Made by a program: the position numbers and the translations under genes. Below, in pieces: positions 50,874 through 63,351 of a DNA stretch of 64,000 nt. The notes below the pieces were generated by a model, which saw only the letters and a list, made by a program, of their open reading frames with translations, made no database searches and was not told the DNA's origin. Position 1 is the stretch's first letter. Every line of letters starts with the position of its first letter. The stretch spans positions 5,930,001 to 5,994,000 of the forward strand of contig CM034141.1 of the NCBI GenBank assembly GCA_019914995.1. Direction: 5' to 3'. The stretch is from Acanthochlamys bracteata (taxonomy: Eukaryota > Streptophyta > Magnoliopsida > Pandanales > Velloziaceae).

Positions 50874-51496
50874 TCGTAAAGTAGACTACAGATAGCCGGT
50901 GTTCAGTGAAGAACCAACTGTAACAAACCATATAATGGCACGTGTTAAGTCCTTATTTTTCAAGTAGATCTTCTAGTATTAGTTTTTCCGTAACCGGCGT
51001 GTTTACTGATCTTTAGCACTTCATTTCTTTAAAACTCATTTTTAATTTAAAATTAATTAATTAATTAAAGTTTTATTAGTTTTTTAAAATTTAATTTAAA
51101 TTTATTATTTATATAAAATTTATTTTATTAAATATTTTATTTATTTTTAAATTTATTCTAAAATTTAAATTTATCACTTTATTCTAAATAAACACGTCCA
51201 ATAGGTCTTCATTTGTAAATTAGTTTACTATTGAGTGCTCTGGATTTATCTGGTCTTAACACGTAAGCAAAACTGCCGCGCGAACTAGAAGCATCAATAA
51301 CCAACTACGTGTCAGCAATTGACGTTTACGCTACTAGATTTTGCATCTGAAAAACAAATTAATCTTTTCATTTCATCATCTATCAATGCATATAATTCCA
51401 CAGGCGGCTAAAACGAAGTAACTGAATTGATCGAAGAAGAAGAAGACCAAGAAGAATTTCTGAAATCTCCTGTGAAACTCTTTGCATCTTCCAACA
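50874..51496. other. Divergent region between TIC21 and the small-protein gene
   Basis: About 620 bp shared upstream of both genes; a MITE-like element occupies 50996-51199. The CT/GA-rich piece at 51420-51480 is probably the 5' UTR of the plus-strand gene. Confidence 0.5.
50996..51199. mobile_element. MITE-like element (GTGTTTAC family) between two promoters
   Basis: Left end GGCGTGTTTACT and right end AAATAAACACGTCC (reverse complement GGACGTGTTTATTT) are clear inverted repeats about 200 bp apart, with an AT-rich non-coding inside. The target duplication is not clean. Confidence 0.6.
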
Positions 51497-52873
51497 ATGT
51501 CTACACCAAAGGTGGATTTTTGTCTTCTTATTTCTAGTCTGTTATTTGGATCTGGGTATGTTTTTTCTTGAATGTATCAAGAAATTGGTATCTGCTAGAC
51601 TATCTCAGTAATTTGTGTTTTTTTCTTCTTCAAGAAAGTTTATATGATTCTAGCTAGTTGTTTATGCTGTGAATTGTGATGTCTTTGATCTTCAGGAAAT
51701 ATGATTTGTTTCTCAGATACTTGTTTGTTTGCGAATGATGTATTGAAAATTAATCTGATAACAGCATTTGGAGAGTAGTTTCAAGAAATTGTGATCTTGT
51801 GGTTGTTGTTGTTGTTTTTTGTTTTTGTTTTGTATGCATGCTAAAGTGTTCTCCCGTATGATGAACTTTCTATCTTTTCCGCATAATACTGCATGAAAAA
51901 GTTAAAATTCAAATTTTGGAAAGGTTCCAGTCAACCTGTAGTGTTGAGGAGTTGGATTCTCTATACGTTAGGCTTTATCATATGTGACTTGTCAAGCTTG
52001 AAATCTTTTTCTTTTGATAATCAGGCATGGCATGTAAATGCAATGACATCGGTATGCATAGGATTTTCCTAACTTCAAACTTCAAATGGGAGGTAGAAAG
52101 TTGTCTTTATGACAAGCTAAGTAAATTGAGAGCTTTGTTAGAATATATAAGCTGATGTTATTCATGGTGAGTCTGAAATCAAGAAGCAGGCCTTGAATAA
52201 ACTAGACATTTTGTTGTTAAAAATTTTGTCAAGTCTAAAGAGGCTTGATTTTCACAAGTTTGGATTTTTTAATGGGGCATTCCTGCCATTATTGTGCTGT
52301 GTCAAGAAAGTAGGTCTTGAGTGAAGTGATATGCTTGTGTACATATGCTTTGGATTCTTGAAAGTATTAGTTGTGGATGGCCTCTGACAGTCTTCTTCTT
52401 GAAGAGACACTAGAGGGGTATTATATCTATTAAGTTGCAGGGTATCTGAGTCAATACTTGTTTGGTCTGCAAGCTCTTACAGAAGTTAGATCATGAGTTT
52501 GTGTAATTGAAGCTCTGATATTTGCGCCTTCAATTAAAAGTATATCCATATGCGCACCACGTCAAATGTTGTGATGAAAGAGACACTTCATTTATATGCT
52601 GAGCCATGTTTTGTGTAAATTCTGAATCAACAAAAGCTGAATATTTGTTGTGGATTCTAACAGGACAATACTGTAGTGGCTCCAGCTCCCTCTGTCACAA
52701 CTGAAACACCAAATGCTCCCTCTGGAGAAAAAGAATCCAAGGACAAGAAGGTAGTTGAGACTGTAGACTTCCGGGCATCTGCAGGACAGGATCAAGCCCA
52801 GGATATGAGGCCTGTTGCTGTGGTTCATGAGCCAGTAGATGGTGCTAAGAAGCCTGCAGTGAAGAAAGACTAG
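51497..52873 (+). CDS. Small hydrophilic protein of unknown function (74 aa)
   Basis: Exon 1 (51497-51511) gives only MSTPK; a 1.15-kb intron with good GT and CAG ends leads to exon 2 (52664-52873), frame kept. The 74-residue product is rich in Pro, Ala, Val, Lys, Asp and Glu, has no hydrophobic span or signal peptide, and ends in a basic tail (KKPAVKKD). It is probably intrinsically disordered. I recognise no domain. Support for it being real: both splice sites fit, the first ATG follows a leader-like GA-rich stretch, and the exon 2 frame is open to its stop while the other frames are not protein-like. The 5-codon first exon is the weak point. Its divergent neighbour is TIC21, but no functional link can be claimed. 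Confidence 0.6.
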
Positions 52874-54265
52874 AAATACTGGTTCTATTGTATTATTCCA
52901 AAGTGAATAACGTTAGTCATTAGCTTTCTATGTATCAGAATTCCGAAACATCTGTTCCTGTGGTTTGCTATGCAACTCTTTCGGATTGTGACTAGTAAAC
53001 GCTGTTTATCATTTTACATCGAAGTGTTATAACTTGGTCTGAACATAAAAGATGTGGTTGAAGCTTACAGTGAACGAGGTTCAGTTGTCAAATATATAGG
53101 TTCAATTTGTTCCAACATTGTTGTTCTTGTTAGTTTTAGAAAATTTCTGAAATTTTCATGTGTATGCAGGGTCAAGAATTTACTCTTTGTCTGGGATTAC
53201 TTCTTGATGTTCATGTTCATCTGAAGTTTCTTGTTCATCTTTTTAAACACAACAATTTTGTTTTCCATGTTTCTGAAACTGTGTAGAAACACATTAGATA
53301 CGTGAAATCTATACCGAAAACATGTAGTTTTCTTTTGAAATACTGTGTTCCTGTTAAGGAATCAACTTTTACAAATTTTTTCATGTTAATTCCATATCTG
53401 GAAAATAAAATAATGAGTACAGTTTTCTCTCTTTTTCATTTCCTCTCTTGGTCGCAATTAGTTTTCAAAATTCAAATTTAATTCGGGGATAATAAAGTTC
53501 TAACGTTATTAGAGCTTTAGAATGCATCGGTTTCATCCAGAGATGGAGAGAAATTGTAGGGAGCTGTTACTAATAAAGAACACAAGAAAAAATGCTAAAA
53601 GTAGAATTTCCCTTCTCTTCAGCAGGCTTAGGAGTTGTGGGGTGAAGGGTTTTCCTTGAAGCCACCACCCCCTCCTTCCTTCCGACCATCAATCAATCAG
53701 TCAAATCAATCTTTCTTCTTCTAATCATTGCAAGAATTGCAAAACAGGTTAGAGTTTTTTTAGCTCCTTTTGTTTATTATTATTATTATTAATTTTAATC
53801 TCAAAGGTTAGATCTTTGCTCTAATTTGTTCATTCTTTTTTATGAGATGAATGTTTGTTTTCCTGTTAAGAATGTTGTTCTACTTTGTTGCATCTGTATG
53901 GTTTTGTTCTTGTGCATCAAAATCAATATGAGATTGCTTTCTTGAGAATTTTCAAGGGACTACGGACAATCTATGAAGGTCTATATTTGAGGTATATAAA
54001 TTCAAGTGAGGTTAAGATTGCTGCATGTCATGTTTCAAATTACTCAAGTTTTAATGTTTTAGAATTTAATGCCTTTCCACTGCAATCTTACGATGAGTTC
54101 TGCAAATGCTTTTGTTCCAAAATATATTCTTGCGAGGATTACATTGTAGCAATTCATTTGTTCCTTGTTTATTCTTGCATAAATTTAACAATCTAACAGT
54201 ATGGATTTTATTTTCTTCTTCATATGTTTTTCCTATGCAGGGCTTGTTATAGTAGTTAAGAAATA
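52874..54265. other. Intergenic DNA and the 5' UTR of the GDPDL gene
   Basis: The 3' UTR of the small-protein gene runs to about 53100. From about 53640 a CT-rich leader appears; a donor (CAG|GTTAGAG, GT at 53748) and an acceptor (TATGCAG, ending 54240) suggest a ~490-bp intron in the 5' UTR of the next gene. No coding sequence recognised. Confidence 0.5.
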
Positions 54266-57200
54266 ATGTTGCCCCATCTCTTCTGCATTCTTCTGCTCCT
54301 ACATGCAGCAGCAGCAGCCGCTGCAAATGGTCCTCCGCAATGGCAGACACTTGATGGTATTGGGAAATTATCCAGTTTCCTTACAAAATAACCTTTTGCT
54401 AAATTATGATCGAGGAGTTTATGGAAAAAGCCTTATCATACAAATGCCTATCTTCTGCCAAATGTTTATGCAGGTGAATCTCCTTTGGTCATAGCAAGGG
54501 GAGGATATTCTGGGCTATTTCCTGACTCCAGTACTTACGCTTATGAGTTCGCGTTGTCTACAAGTGTACCAGATCTTGTTCTCTTCTGTGATTTCCAACT
54601 CACAAAAGATGGAGGTGGTATCTGCCACAGTGATCTCAGGCTTGATAATACCACAAACATCGCGACAGTTTTTCCTAAAGGGCAGAAGACGTACAATGTG
54701 AACGGAGAATCTTTTCGTGCTTGGTTTGCATTGGATTTTACCGCAGATCAATTGCTCAATAATGTATCATGTAAGCATTTTCTTTCATAAATTCTTCACC
54801 ATCTATCGGCTCTGAGAAAGTATAAAGTAAATTTTCAAGATAACCATGTAGGGGAATAATTTCTGAAATAACGTTGGAAGTGCATTGGTATGTGCATGTA
54901 TGATACTGACATGTATACTGCTGCTTGAATGGTCATACTTTGCAGTGGTCCAGAATATTTTTTCCCGGCCAAGTGATTTTGATGGTAGCTCTCCAATGTC
55001 GATGGTTGAAGACGTCACAGGACTTCGTCCACCTATGTTCTGGTTGAATGTCCAGGTAAATTTTAGCTGTAGTTTGTCTAGATAATTTTTTTCTTCTGAA
55101 TGAAAGAAACCTTCCCTCTTTATGCATTTACCATTTGGATCTAACATATTATTGACGTACTCTTAGTTTCCTGTTTGACACTGTTGTTCTGTGATTTTAA
55201 ATGACAGTCTAAAACATGCATAATTTTTATGTTTTTGCAGTATGATAAGTTCTTCAAGGAACACAATCTAGATCCATCTGCATACATATTACTGGCATCA
55301 AAACAGATCCGCTTCGACTACATATCTTCGCCTGAGATTAGCTTCTTGAAGGGTCTGAAAGGAAAATTCAGGAGGGGAAGAACTAAGCCGATTTTCAGGT
55401 TCCTTGCAGTTGACGCAGTGGAACCTACCACTAATACAACATACGGTTCTCTGCTCAAAGACCTGGGTTCAATCAAGACATTTGCTTCAGGAATTCTTGT
55501 GCCTAAGACTTACATATGGCCTGTTAGTGCTGACCGTTACCTTGAGCCAGCAACCACCCTTGTCCAGGATGCTCACAAATTGGGGTTAGAAGTGTATGCA
55601 TCAGACTTTGCGAATGATATGCCTGGAAGCTATAACTACAGTTATGATCCTACAGCTGAGTACTTGCAGTTTGTCGACAATGGAGATTTCTCTGTTGATG
55701 GTCTGCTTACTGACTTCCCATCGACAGCATCTGAGGCTGTAGGTAATCATTTTCCTCTTTTCAGTAGATAACATTTTGGATGTAATAACAGCATCAGAAC
55801 AAATCTGTACATGGCAGTGTTACTTTGTAACGTCTTTTTCTTGGTGCAGCTTGCTTGGCACATAACAGTAACGCAGCACTTCCTAAAGGTTAGCTGATTC
55901 TTGATTGTTGATATCCATAGCTGCATCAGGACATTTTTGCAATGTCAAGTATAATAATTTCATGAAATGTGTGTACGCACTATGCAGTGAGGCCATTGAT
56001 TTTGAGTCATAACGGAGCAAGTGGAGTGTACCCTGGATGCAGTGACCTTGCTTACCAGCAAGCTTTGAAGGACGGTGCTGATATTATTGACTGCTCAGTT
56101 CAGATGTCAAAGGACGGGGTTGCATTTTGCCTGAACACAGCAGACCTTGCAGCTGGCACAACTGCCATGACTATGTTCATGTCTAGGTCGAGCACGGTCC
56201 CAGAGATACAACCTAACAGTGGTATCTTCTCATTTGACCTGACATGGGAGGAGATCCTGGAGTTGAAGCGTAAGCGCCCTTCAGAATCTTCTACTTTTAC
56301 TATTATGTTTAACTTGTCCTGTTTTGTACATATGTTCATGAATATCTTGATGCCATCACATGCGATGAACTTCTTTCATGAATATAAGGAGTTTCATCTT
56401 GGTCAGAGGCAACAGGTCTGCTGCTAAGGGTGTGATGAAATTTTAATGCATTATGCATTTCGTTTCCTTTTTGTGCAGCATCGATGAGTAGCCCCTTGGT
56501 GAAATCAAACCTTCTAAGGAACCCTGCAGCAAAGAATGAAGGGCAACTCATGACACTTCCACAGTTTCTTGATTTTGCAAAGAATTCAACTGCCTCAGGA
56601 CTTTTAATCAACATAGAGGTACCTCAATCCTCACTCCTGCTCAATCTTAAATTTGGTAGGAGCATAGAACTCGTACAAATACACTAAAATGTTGAATTAT
56701 ATCTACACCTTCTCTTGTTTTATGGACAGAATGCTGCATATTTGGCATCCAAGAAGGGTCTAAACATTGTTGATGCTGTATCTGGTGCCTTGGCGAATGC
56801 AAGCTATGACAAACAAACAACACAGCAAGTGCATATCCAGTCAGACGACACTTCAGTCCTATCCCAATTCAAGAACAAAGGTTACAAGAGAGTTCTCCTG
56901 ATCAGAGAAACAATCGGTGCTGCCCCTAGACCATCAGTAGATGAGATCAAGAAATACGCGGAAGCTGTTACCATCCCTAGATCATCTCTTGTTGCCACCA
57001 CAAACTTCTACCTCACAGATTTCACTAATGTTGCAGACAGCTTTCACGCAGCCAACCTTAGTGTCTATGTCTTTGTTCTTAGGAACGAGTTCATGAACTT
57101 GCCTTTCGACTACCTCTCTGATCCAATCCAAGAAGTTGCTACTTTCACTGGCTTAGGTGTTGATGGCATTATGACCGAGTTTCCTGCTACCGCAAGGGCC

Positions 57201-57604
57201 TACATGAGTAAGTACCTTTCTCGATGCACCACAGACGTAACTATATTGAGTTTGATACTGAATAATTTTGTTCCTTTTATTCAGGAAGTCCATGCTTTGA
57301 TCAGAAAGCGAAACTGCCATACACAATCTTACCAGTAGAACCAGGAAAGCTTGCAGACTTGATCCCTCCCGAAGTACTGCCACCAGCAGCAGCACCTGCA
57401 CCTTCTCTTGAACCTGCAGACGTTGTTGATCCTCCATTGCCTCCGGTCGGTGTGGCAAATAATACTCCTGCAGAAGCGCAATCACCAGCAGAAGCACAAT
57501 CTGCTCCACCTCCGAGAAACGGACAACCAGCAGTTTCAATCAACTCTGCAGTACTTATATTGTTGTTGTTCTTTTCCTGCTTAGCTATTTTGGATTACCA
57601 GTGA
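54266..57604 (+). CDS. GDPD-like protein (SHV3/GDPDL family), GPI-anchored
   Basis: Nine exons: 54266-54356, 54474-54770, 54946-55055, 55241-55742, 55850-55888, 55988-56269, 56479-56618, 56730-57207, 57285-57604; 752 residues. The N-terminal signal peptide is Leu/Ala-rich (CILLLLHAAAAAAA). Two tandem glycerophosphodiesterase-like domains follow, the first from IARGGYSGLFPDSS with FCDFQLTKDGG, the second from LSHNGASGVYPGCSDLAY with DCSVQMSKDGV. A Pro/Ala-rich stretch (about 670-730) and a C-terminal hydrophobic tail (SAVLILLLFFSCLAIL) indicate GPI anchoring on the outer face of the plasma membrane. SHV3-type proteins shape cell walls and root hairs. The usual catalytic HRG is ARGG in domain 1 and SHNG in domain 2; the family is already known for divergent active sites and weak activity. 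Likely a GDPDL3/4-type member; no closer call made. Confidence 0.93.
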
Positions 57605-57830
57605 TGTATGTTAAGACTTCAGACCAAAGTTTTCTCATCATTATATTATTTTCATACAGATTAATATAAACATTTGTTTCTAGAAATGATTTGTTACTGG
57701 TGTTGTTAGTGCTTCAGTGCTTGTAGTACACGTAGTAGTTGTTTGAAATATGTTTTGTTTTTGTAATTTGAAGTACTATGCGTTTCATTCAGCTTTCCAC
57801 TAGTTTGACGTAAAGGGTGAGTTTTATTTT

Positions 57831-58287
57831 GGCGGTGTTTCAAATGACCGTAATTGAGTTTCGTGAAAGTAAAAAATAAAAAATAAAATTTATTGAAAAA
57901 TAAAATAGAAGTGGATTCAGTATTTGTGTTTCAATAGTTTTTAGAAACGGGTTAAAACTTGAAAGATATAATTGTATTAGAAAGTGTACAAATAAAAAAG
58001 TTGTAATTGAAGTTCTGCATGTGAAAGTAGAATTTTGAATTCCTTATATAATTGAAACATATGAACTGCTCATAACTCAAAATTTGATAGAAAAAAGTGA
58101 AATTAAACTCATAAAATGAGTTTAAGAAATTATATTAAAATTAATTGATAAAAATTAATTTTATATATTAATTTTATATTAATAGTAAATTTAATATTAA
58201 TTTTGAAAAAAAAATTGATAAAAAAAATTTATTTTATATTAAAAGTAAATTTAAAAAATAAAATTTATGTGGTAACTAAACATGCCC
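57831..58287. mobile_element. Composite MITE remnant
   Basis: The first ~260 bp (GGCGGTGTTTCAAATGACCGTAA...) match the element at 58585-58880 closely, including GAGTTTCGTGAAAGT, CAGTATTTGTGTTTCAATAG and ATATAATTGTATT. The right part is different, AT-rich, and ends GTAACTAAACATGCCC like the GTGTTTAC family. It appears to be one MITE interrupted by or fused to another. Confidence 0.55.
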
Positions 58288-58584
58288 AAAAGGGCAGTAT
58301 AAGTGGGACACCAAATATTAGTGCATCATCAATCACTTGGGGTGGAATTTTTGAATGTCACTTGGGACACCAAATCACTTATGAAATAAAATTATTTTAA
58401 AATAATATTTTTAAAATTTTTTAAGACATAAATTTAATTATTTATCTTAATATATATTTTACACATAATTTTTATATTTTAAATTTAAAAAAATTATAAA
58501 TACTGTAAAAATTTTATTTTAAAATATAAAATATTTATTTGAAATGGATATAGAGTTGAAAAGCTTTTAACCACAACGTGCTTA
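58288..58584. other. Intergenic DNA between two MITE copies
   Basis: About 300 bp, AT-rich from 58390 on. No gene seen. Confidence 0.5.
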
Positions 58585-58880
58585 GGGCGTGTTTCAAATA
58601 TCCGTAACTGAGTTTCGTGAAAGTGAAAAGTAAAAAGTAGAGTTTTTTAGAAAATAAAGTGGAAGTGGAGTTCAGTATTTGTGTTTCAATAGGTTTTGAA
58701 AGTGTGTTGAAAATTGAAAAATATAATTGTATTGAAAAGTGTATAAACAAGAAAGTTTGAACTGAAGTTCAGCATATGAAAGTGAAGTTTTGAGTTCTTT
58801 GTGTAATTGAAATATATGAACTATTTGAAATTCAAAATTCAACGAAAATAAGTAGAGTTACGGGCATTTGAAACACGCAC
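58585..58880. mobile_element. Tourist-like (PIF/Harbinger-type) MITE
   Basis: 296 bp flanked by TTA on both sides (58582-58584 and 58881-58883), the usual 3-bp target duplication of PIF/Harbinger elements. Terminal inverted repeats of about 25 bp: left GGGCGTGTTTCAAATATCCG, right end reverse complement GTGCGTGTTTCAAATGCCCG, both followed by TAACT. The inside has no coding frame, so it must have moved using another element's transposase. It lies about 150 bp upstream of the NHD1 start. Confidence 0.75.
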
Positions 58881-59028
58881 TTAGCTTGAATTCCAACATT
58901 GTATTAGTAGTGATAAATATACTAATAGGGGACTTTTCATGCACATATTAACACCCTTTAGTTTGCCATTAATTTTTTTATTTTCTGCAACGGTCTGGAT
59001 TCGTTCGCAATTTTTATCCTTGACTACT

Positions 59029-62000
59029 ATGTCAATCTCTTCGTGCCTCGTCGCCGGCCACCACGCGGCCTCCGGAGTTCAATTCTCCGGTGATCACCGG
59101 AGAAATTTCTCTCTTCTATCTTCTCCTCACCAATCCTTTCGCCGCTTGAAAGAAGCCAAGCAGATTTGGTTGCATTCTTTAAATCGGCGGAGCTTTCGTG
59201 GTAAAAGTATCGTAGCGAGAGCAGAGGATAAGTCGAAGAGCTCGCCACAGGCTTCAGCACCGCCGTATAAGCGTGAGGGAGGAGAGTACGAGGTTTTGCT
59301 TCTCATCAACTTAAATCCTTCCAACAAAGTTACAATTTTTTTATAAGAAAAAGAGTACTCTGGAAAAGTTGATATTATGTGGTATTTAGAAGTAATCAAA
59401 GAATGAATTTTGAACTGTGTCTGATCGTTAGAAATTGTAGTTATCCTCTTTTTATTAGTATTATAAATTACTGTAGTTCATTGCTTTGTTATATGTTCAA
59501 TTACTTTATTTGTTGGTGATATTTAAAGAATTGAAGGTCTAAAAGTTTGAACGTGTTTTGGGCCAAGTTGCTGAGTTTTGTTTGATGTATGCTAATAGGA
59601 CTTGGGGGATGGATCTGGAATATGTGATCCTCTATGCTCAGTTGATGACATAAGCTCTCAAGATTTTGAAGCTAATTACCAGCCAAAGACAGATTTACTT
59701 AAAGCTGTGACCATCCTTGCATCTGCTATAGTCGGAGCAGCTGCAATCAATCACTCTTGGGTGGCTGCGAATCAGGTTGGTATTTTCTTAAATTCCTTGT
59801 AAAGCAAAAGGACTACTCCTGGTTCTTAAGTGTGATTTTTATGAATGCAATTCAGTTACTCCACTCAGACGTATTTTGTCCAATTCACTTTTGTTCCCTA
59901 ATTAGATGAACTATAATTTTGATTTAATTATAATCCAGGATCTTGCTATGGCATTAGTGTTCGCACTCGGTTATGCAGGCATTATTTTTGAGGAATCTCT
60001 AGCTTTCAACAAAAGTGGAGTTGCATTGCTGATGGCTGTATGTTTATGGGTAATCAGAAGTATTGGGGTAAGCATCATCTATATATTAGTTTGCTTGATT
60101 TGATATAAAACTTTACTTTTTAATCTTCCAACTCTGGTCCTTCTACATGTCCAATCATTTTGCCGCTTCTATATGCATGTTTGCGTCCGCATGTATGCAT
60201 GCATATGTGAGGCCTATTTTGCATAATAATTTATATGTGTTTTCCAATGTTCATTTTTCTGTATTCTTCTTTGTACTTGAATAAGAAATAATCTCTACAA
60301 CAACATGTGATGATTAATTTCATCTTGAGATAGGCTCCTTCAACAGAGATAGCTGTCACAGAACTGACTCGATCATCTGCTGAAGTTAGTGAAATAGTGT
60401 TCTTCTTGCTTGGTGCTATGACAATTGTTGAAATTGTCGATGCACATCAAGGATTTAAGCTTGTTACAGACAACATTACAACTCGAAAGCCACGAATTCT
60501 CCTTTGGGTGGTAAGTGTTATTGCTACAGATTCATCAATTTATATAGGTTTTATGTTGAGGAGCATCTCTTTTGTATGGAATGTAGTATTTTTTTCCCCC
60601 TTTCTGTAAACTTTCTTTTCTGATATTGAGAGCAAACTTCGCTTAAGCTGAAAATTCCATTGGTTTTTCAGGTTGGTTTTGTCACATTTTTCCTGAGCTC
60701 AATTCTGGACAATCTAACGTCAACTATTGTTATGGTGTCTTTATTGCGGAAGCTAGTACCTGCTTCTGATTACAGGAAGTATGTATAGAAACTCTTCATC
60801 CTCTTCCACAAACTGGTATTTTAGTAGCATATGCTTCATCAGCATGCTTCTTCAAATTATTGCTGTTAGTGCATCAATATGTTTGTAATAGCTAGTTAGC
60901 ATGCGTTTTTGTACTTGAAAGAATTGGCTGGCTCATGGTTGCATAAGGACAAGGCTAGTCACTAATTTTGCATTATGAGCTAATTCATTGTCCTCCAGGA
61001 TTTAGTTTAAGGCCTTATTTTGAAACATTCATGTCTTGGGATCACAATTCACATTTTGATGTGAATTTTGTGTTGACAATTTTTTTACATATTAGGTAAT
61101 ACAGAAGATGCTTTTGACTGTAGTGTAAACTTAAACATGTTTTGTAGAGATCGTGAGTCATTTATTCTAGTCTCATACAATATATATAAATGTTGCAGGT
61201 TCTTAGGAGCTGTTGTTGTTATTGCAGCGAATGCTGGCGGTGCTTGGACGCCAATAGGCGATGTTACTACCACTATGTTGTGGATACATGGCCAGATCTC
61301 CACTTTGGAGACAATGAAGGTATTTCTTTGTAGTGATCACCAGGATGTGTATGCAGTTGGGTATTTATAATTTAAGGACCACATCTTTGATTTTTAATTT
61401 CTGGCTTAGTAGTTTGGAGCATTGATCAAGTGCTTGTGCTTCTACTTTGAGTATGTTTTAATTGTTTGAGAGTGGTGCGCTGCACCTTATGCTAGCATAT
61501 GTTGCCAAAATCTCGTTCTTAATGTACTTGGAAATTTACTACATGTGCTTCCTTTTGTGTAGGACTTGTTTATCCCATCAGCCCTTTCATTAGCTGTTCC
61601 ATTAGCTCTCATGTCACTTACCAGGTATTTAGATAACAATCTCAAAGTAGTAATTTTTTTTAGCAAGCTTGGCTTCAGAAAAGAAAATAAATGTTGTTGT
61701 AACACTTTATTTTATTTGTAGTGAGGTTAATGGAAAAGGGCAGGACACTTCTGATGTCCTGGCAGCCGAGCAAATGGCTCCACGAGGGCAGCTTGTATTC
61801 GCTGTTGGTATTGGTGCATTGGTCTTTGTACCAGTGTTCAAAGCATTAACAGGCTTACCACCATACATGGGTATGCTTCTTGGCCTTGGAGTCCTTTGGA
61901 TTCTGACTGATGCAATTCATTTTGGAGATTCTGGGAGGCAAAAGTTGAAAGTACCACAGGCTTTATCAAGGATTGATACACAAGGAATTCTTTTCTTCTT

Positions 62001-63055
62001 AGGGATCCTTTTGTCTGTTGGCAGGTAATATAGATGTTCATTTTACTATTTCATATAGAAAATCCTCATTCAAGTTTCCTGGTCCATATATAAGCAGTAC
62101 AGCTATTAAACAAGCATATTGTTCTTTCACAAAAAAGGAAAAAAAACATATCTGTTGCTTTGAGTTAGTTGGCCCTTATGGGGCCACCTCATACCCTCTT
62201 GAGTACCAGAGAAACTTCCACTCAGTCCACCAAACTGACATGACTGGCTGGAATTGGTCTATGACTTTTTAAGTTTTATTAGGTCAAATGCATAATAATG
62301 TTCTGGACTCTACTGGTGGCATTTGTATAAGTAAAAGTTGGATGCACTTTTTGAAAGACTTTCTGAAATATTTTCTATTTCCAAAGAGTCTTCAAGAGAA
62401 TGTCTAGTTGATTTCATATACTATCCTTTTGTCTATAGCTTGGAGGCTGCTGGGGTCCTCAGGGAGTTGGCAAACTACCTTGATGCTCACATCCCCAATG
62501 CCGAACTTATTGCGAGCGCCATAGGCGTCGTGTCTGCAATCATAGACAATGTCCCACTCGTTGCCGCAACAATGGGGATGTATGACCTGACCTCATTTCC
62601 TCAAGATTCTGATTTCTGGCAACTTGTTGCATACTGTGCCGGAACTGGTGGTTCGATGCTCATAATTGGATCTGCAGCCGGTGTTGCTTTCATGGGAATG
62701 GAGAAAGTAGATTTCTTCTGGTATCTTCGCAAGGTACACTGCTGTCTTATTTTAGGTTGAGGGGTACTATATGTTCAGCTCCTCAGGATATTGAGTTTTG
62801 AAGTTTCAAAGTAATTTTATATCCATAGTTCAAATCGAGATTAGTGAAACTTCAAAAGATGGAATTTCGTTTAGGATTTTTGCTACTCATGAAGAACAAT
62901 GCGGAGCTAATCAATAGATGTCTCATGTTTTTCAGGTAAGTGGTTTTGCATTCGCTGGTTATACTGCAGGGATCATTGGTTACTTGGCAACACAAAACCT
63001 CCACATCGCGCTTCCCACTTCTTTAGCTCAGCTACCTTTTCTCCCGGGTTCATAA
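59029..63055 (+). CDS. NHD1: Plastid sodium/proton antiporter NHD1 (NhaD type)
   Basis: Ten exons: 59029-59292, 59599-59775, 59939-60067, 60334-60510, 60672-60778, 61199-61319, 61563-61624, 61722-62024, 62439-62733, 62936-63055; 584 residues. Residues 1 to about 75 are Ser/Arg/Lys-rich, a plastid transit peptide. A membrane protein with about a dozen spans follows, with NhaD/ArsB-type strings: ALVFALGYAGIIFEESLAFNK, LGAMTIVEIVDAHQGF, FFLSSILDNLTSTIVM, AANAGGAWTPIGDVTTTML, GVVSAIIDNVPLVAATMGMY and CAGTGGSMLIIGSAAGVAFMG. The paired Asp-Asn motifs (LDN, IDN) are those expected at the ion path. In Arabidopsis NHD1 exports Na+ from the chloroplast and supports pyruvate uptake in some species. An in-frame ATG at 58939 would add 30 hydrophobic residues; the 59029 start gives the better transit peptide. 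Confidence 0.94.
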
Positions 63056-63351
63056 ACCACAAGTCAGATTCATATCGCTTCTATAAACAAATTTTGGTTT
63101 ACTATTTTATCTCGTGTTAACTGTAAGCAGAAATTGTTCTGAAGAAATTTCTTCGAGTTCCTTGCAGAACTTGATAGTGAAAATCTCTGAAGATTATTTT
63201 CGGGTTGGTTCGAATTTTATTCTTAAAACAGTACTCGTATTATATTTATCACAATATTACAATACGTTATGACAAAACTAATGCAAACAAACAATAATAC
63301 TGTGAATTTGCAGAATAAAACTTTTGTAAAACTTCGTTATTCTGAATGATT
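63056..63351. other. Convergent 3' flanks of NHD1 and the MADS-like gene
   Basis: AT-rich; no gene. Likely 3' UTR of both neighbours. Confidence 0.5.
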
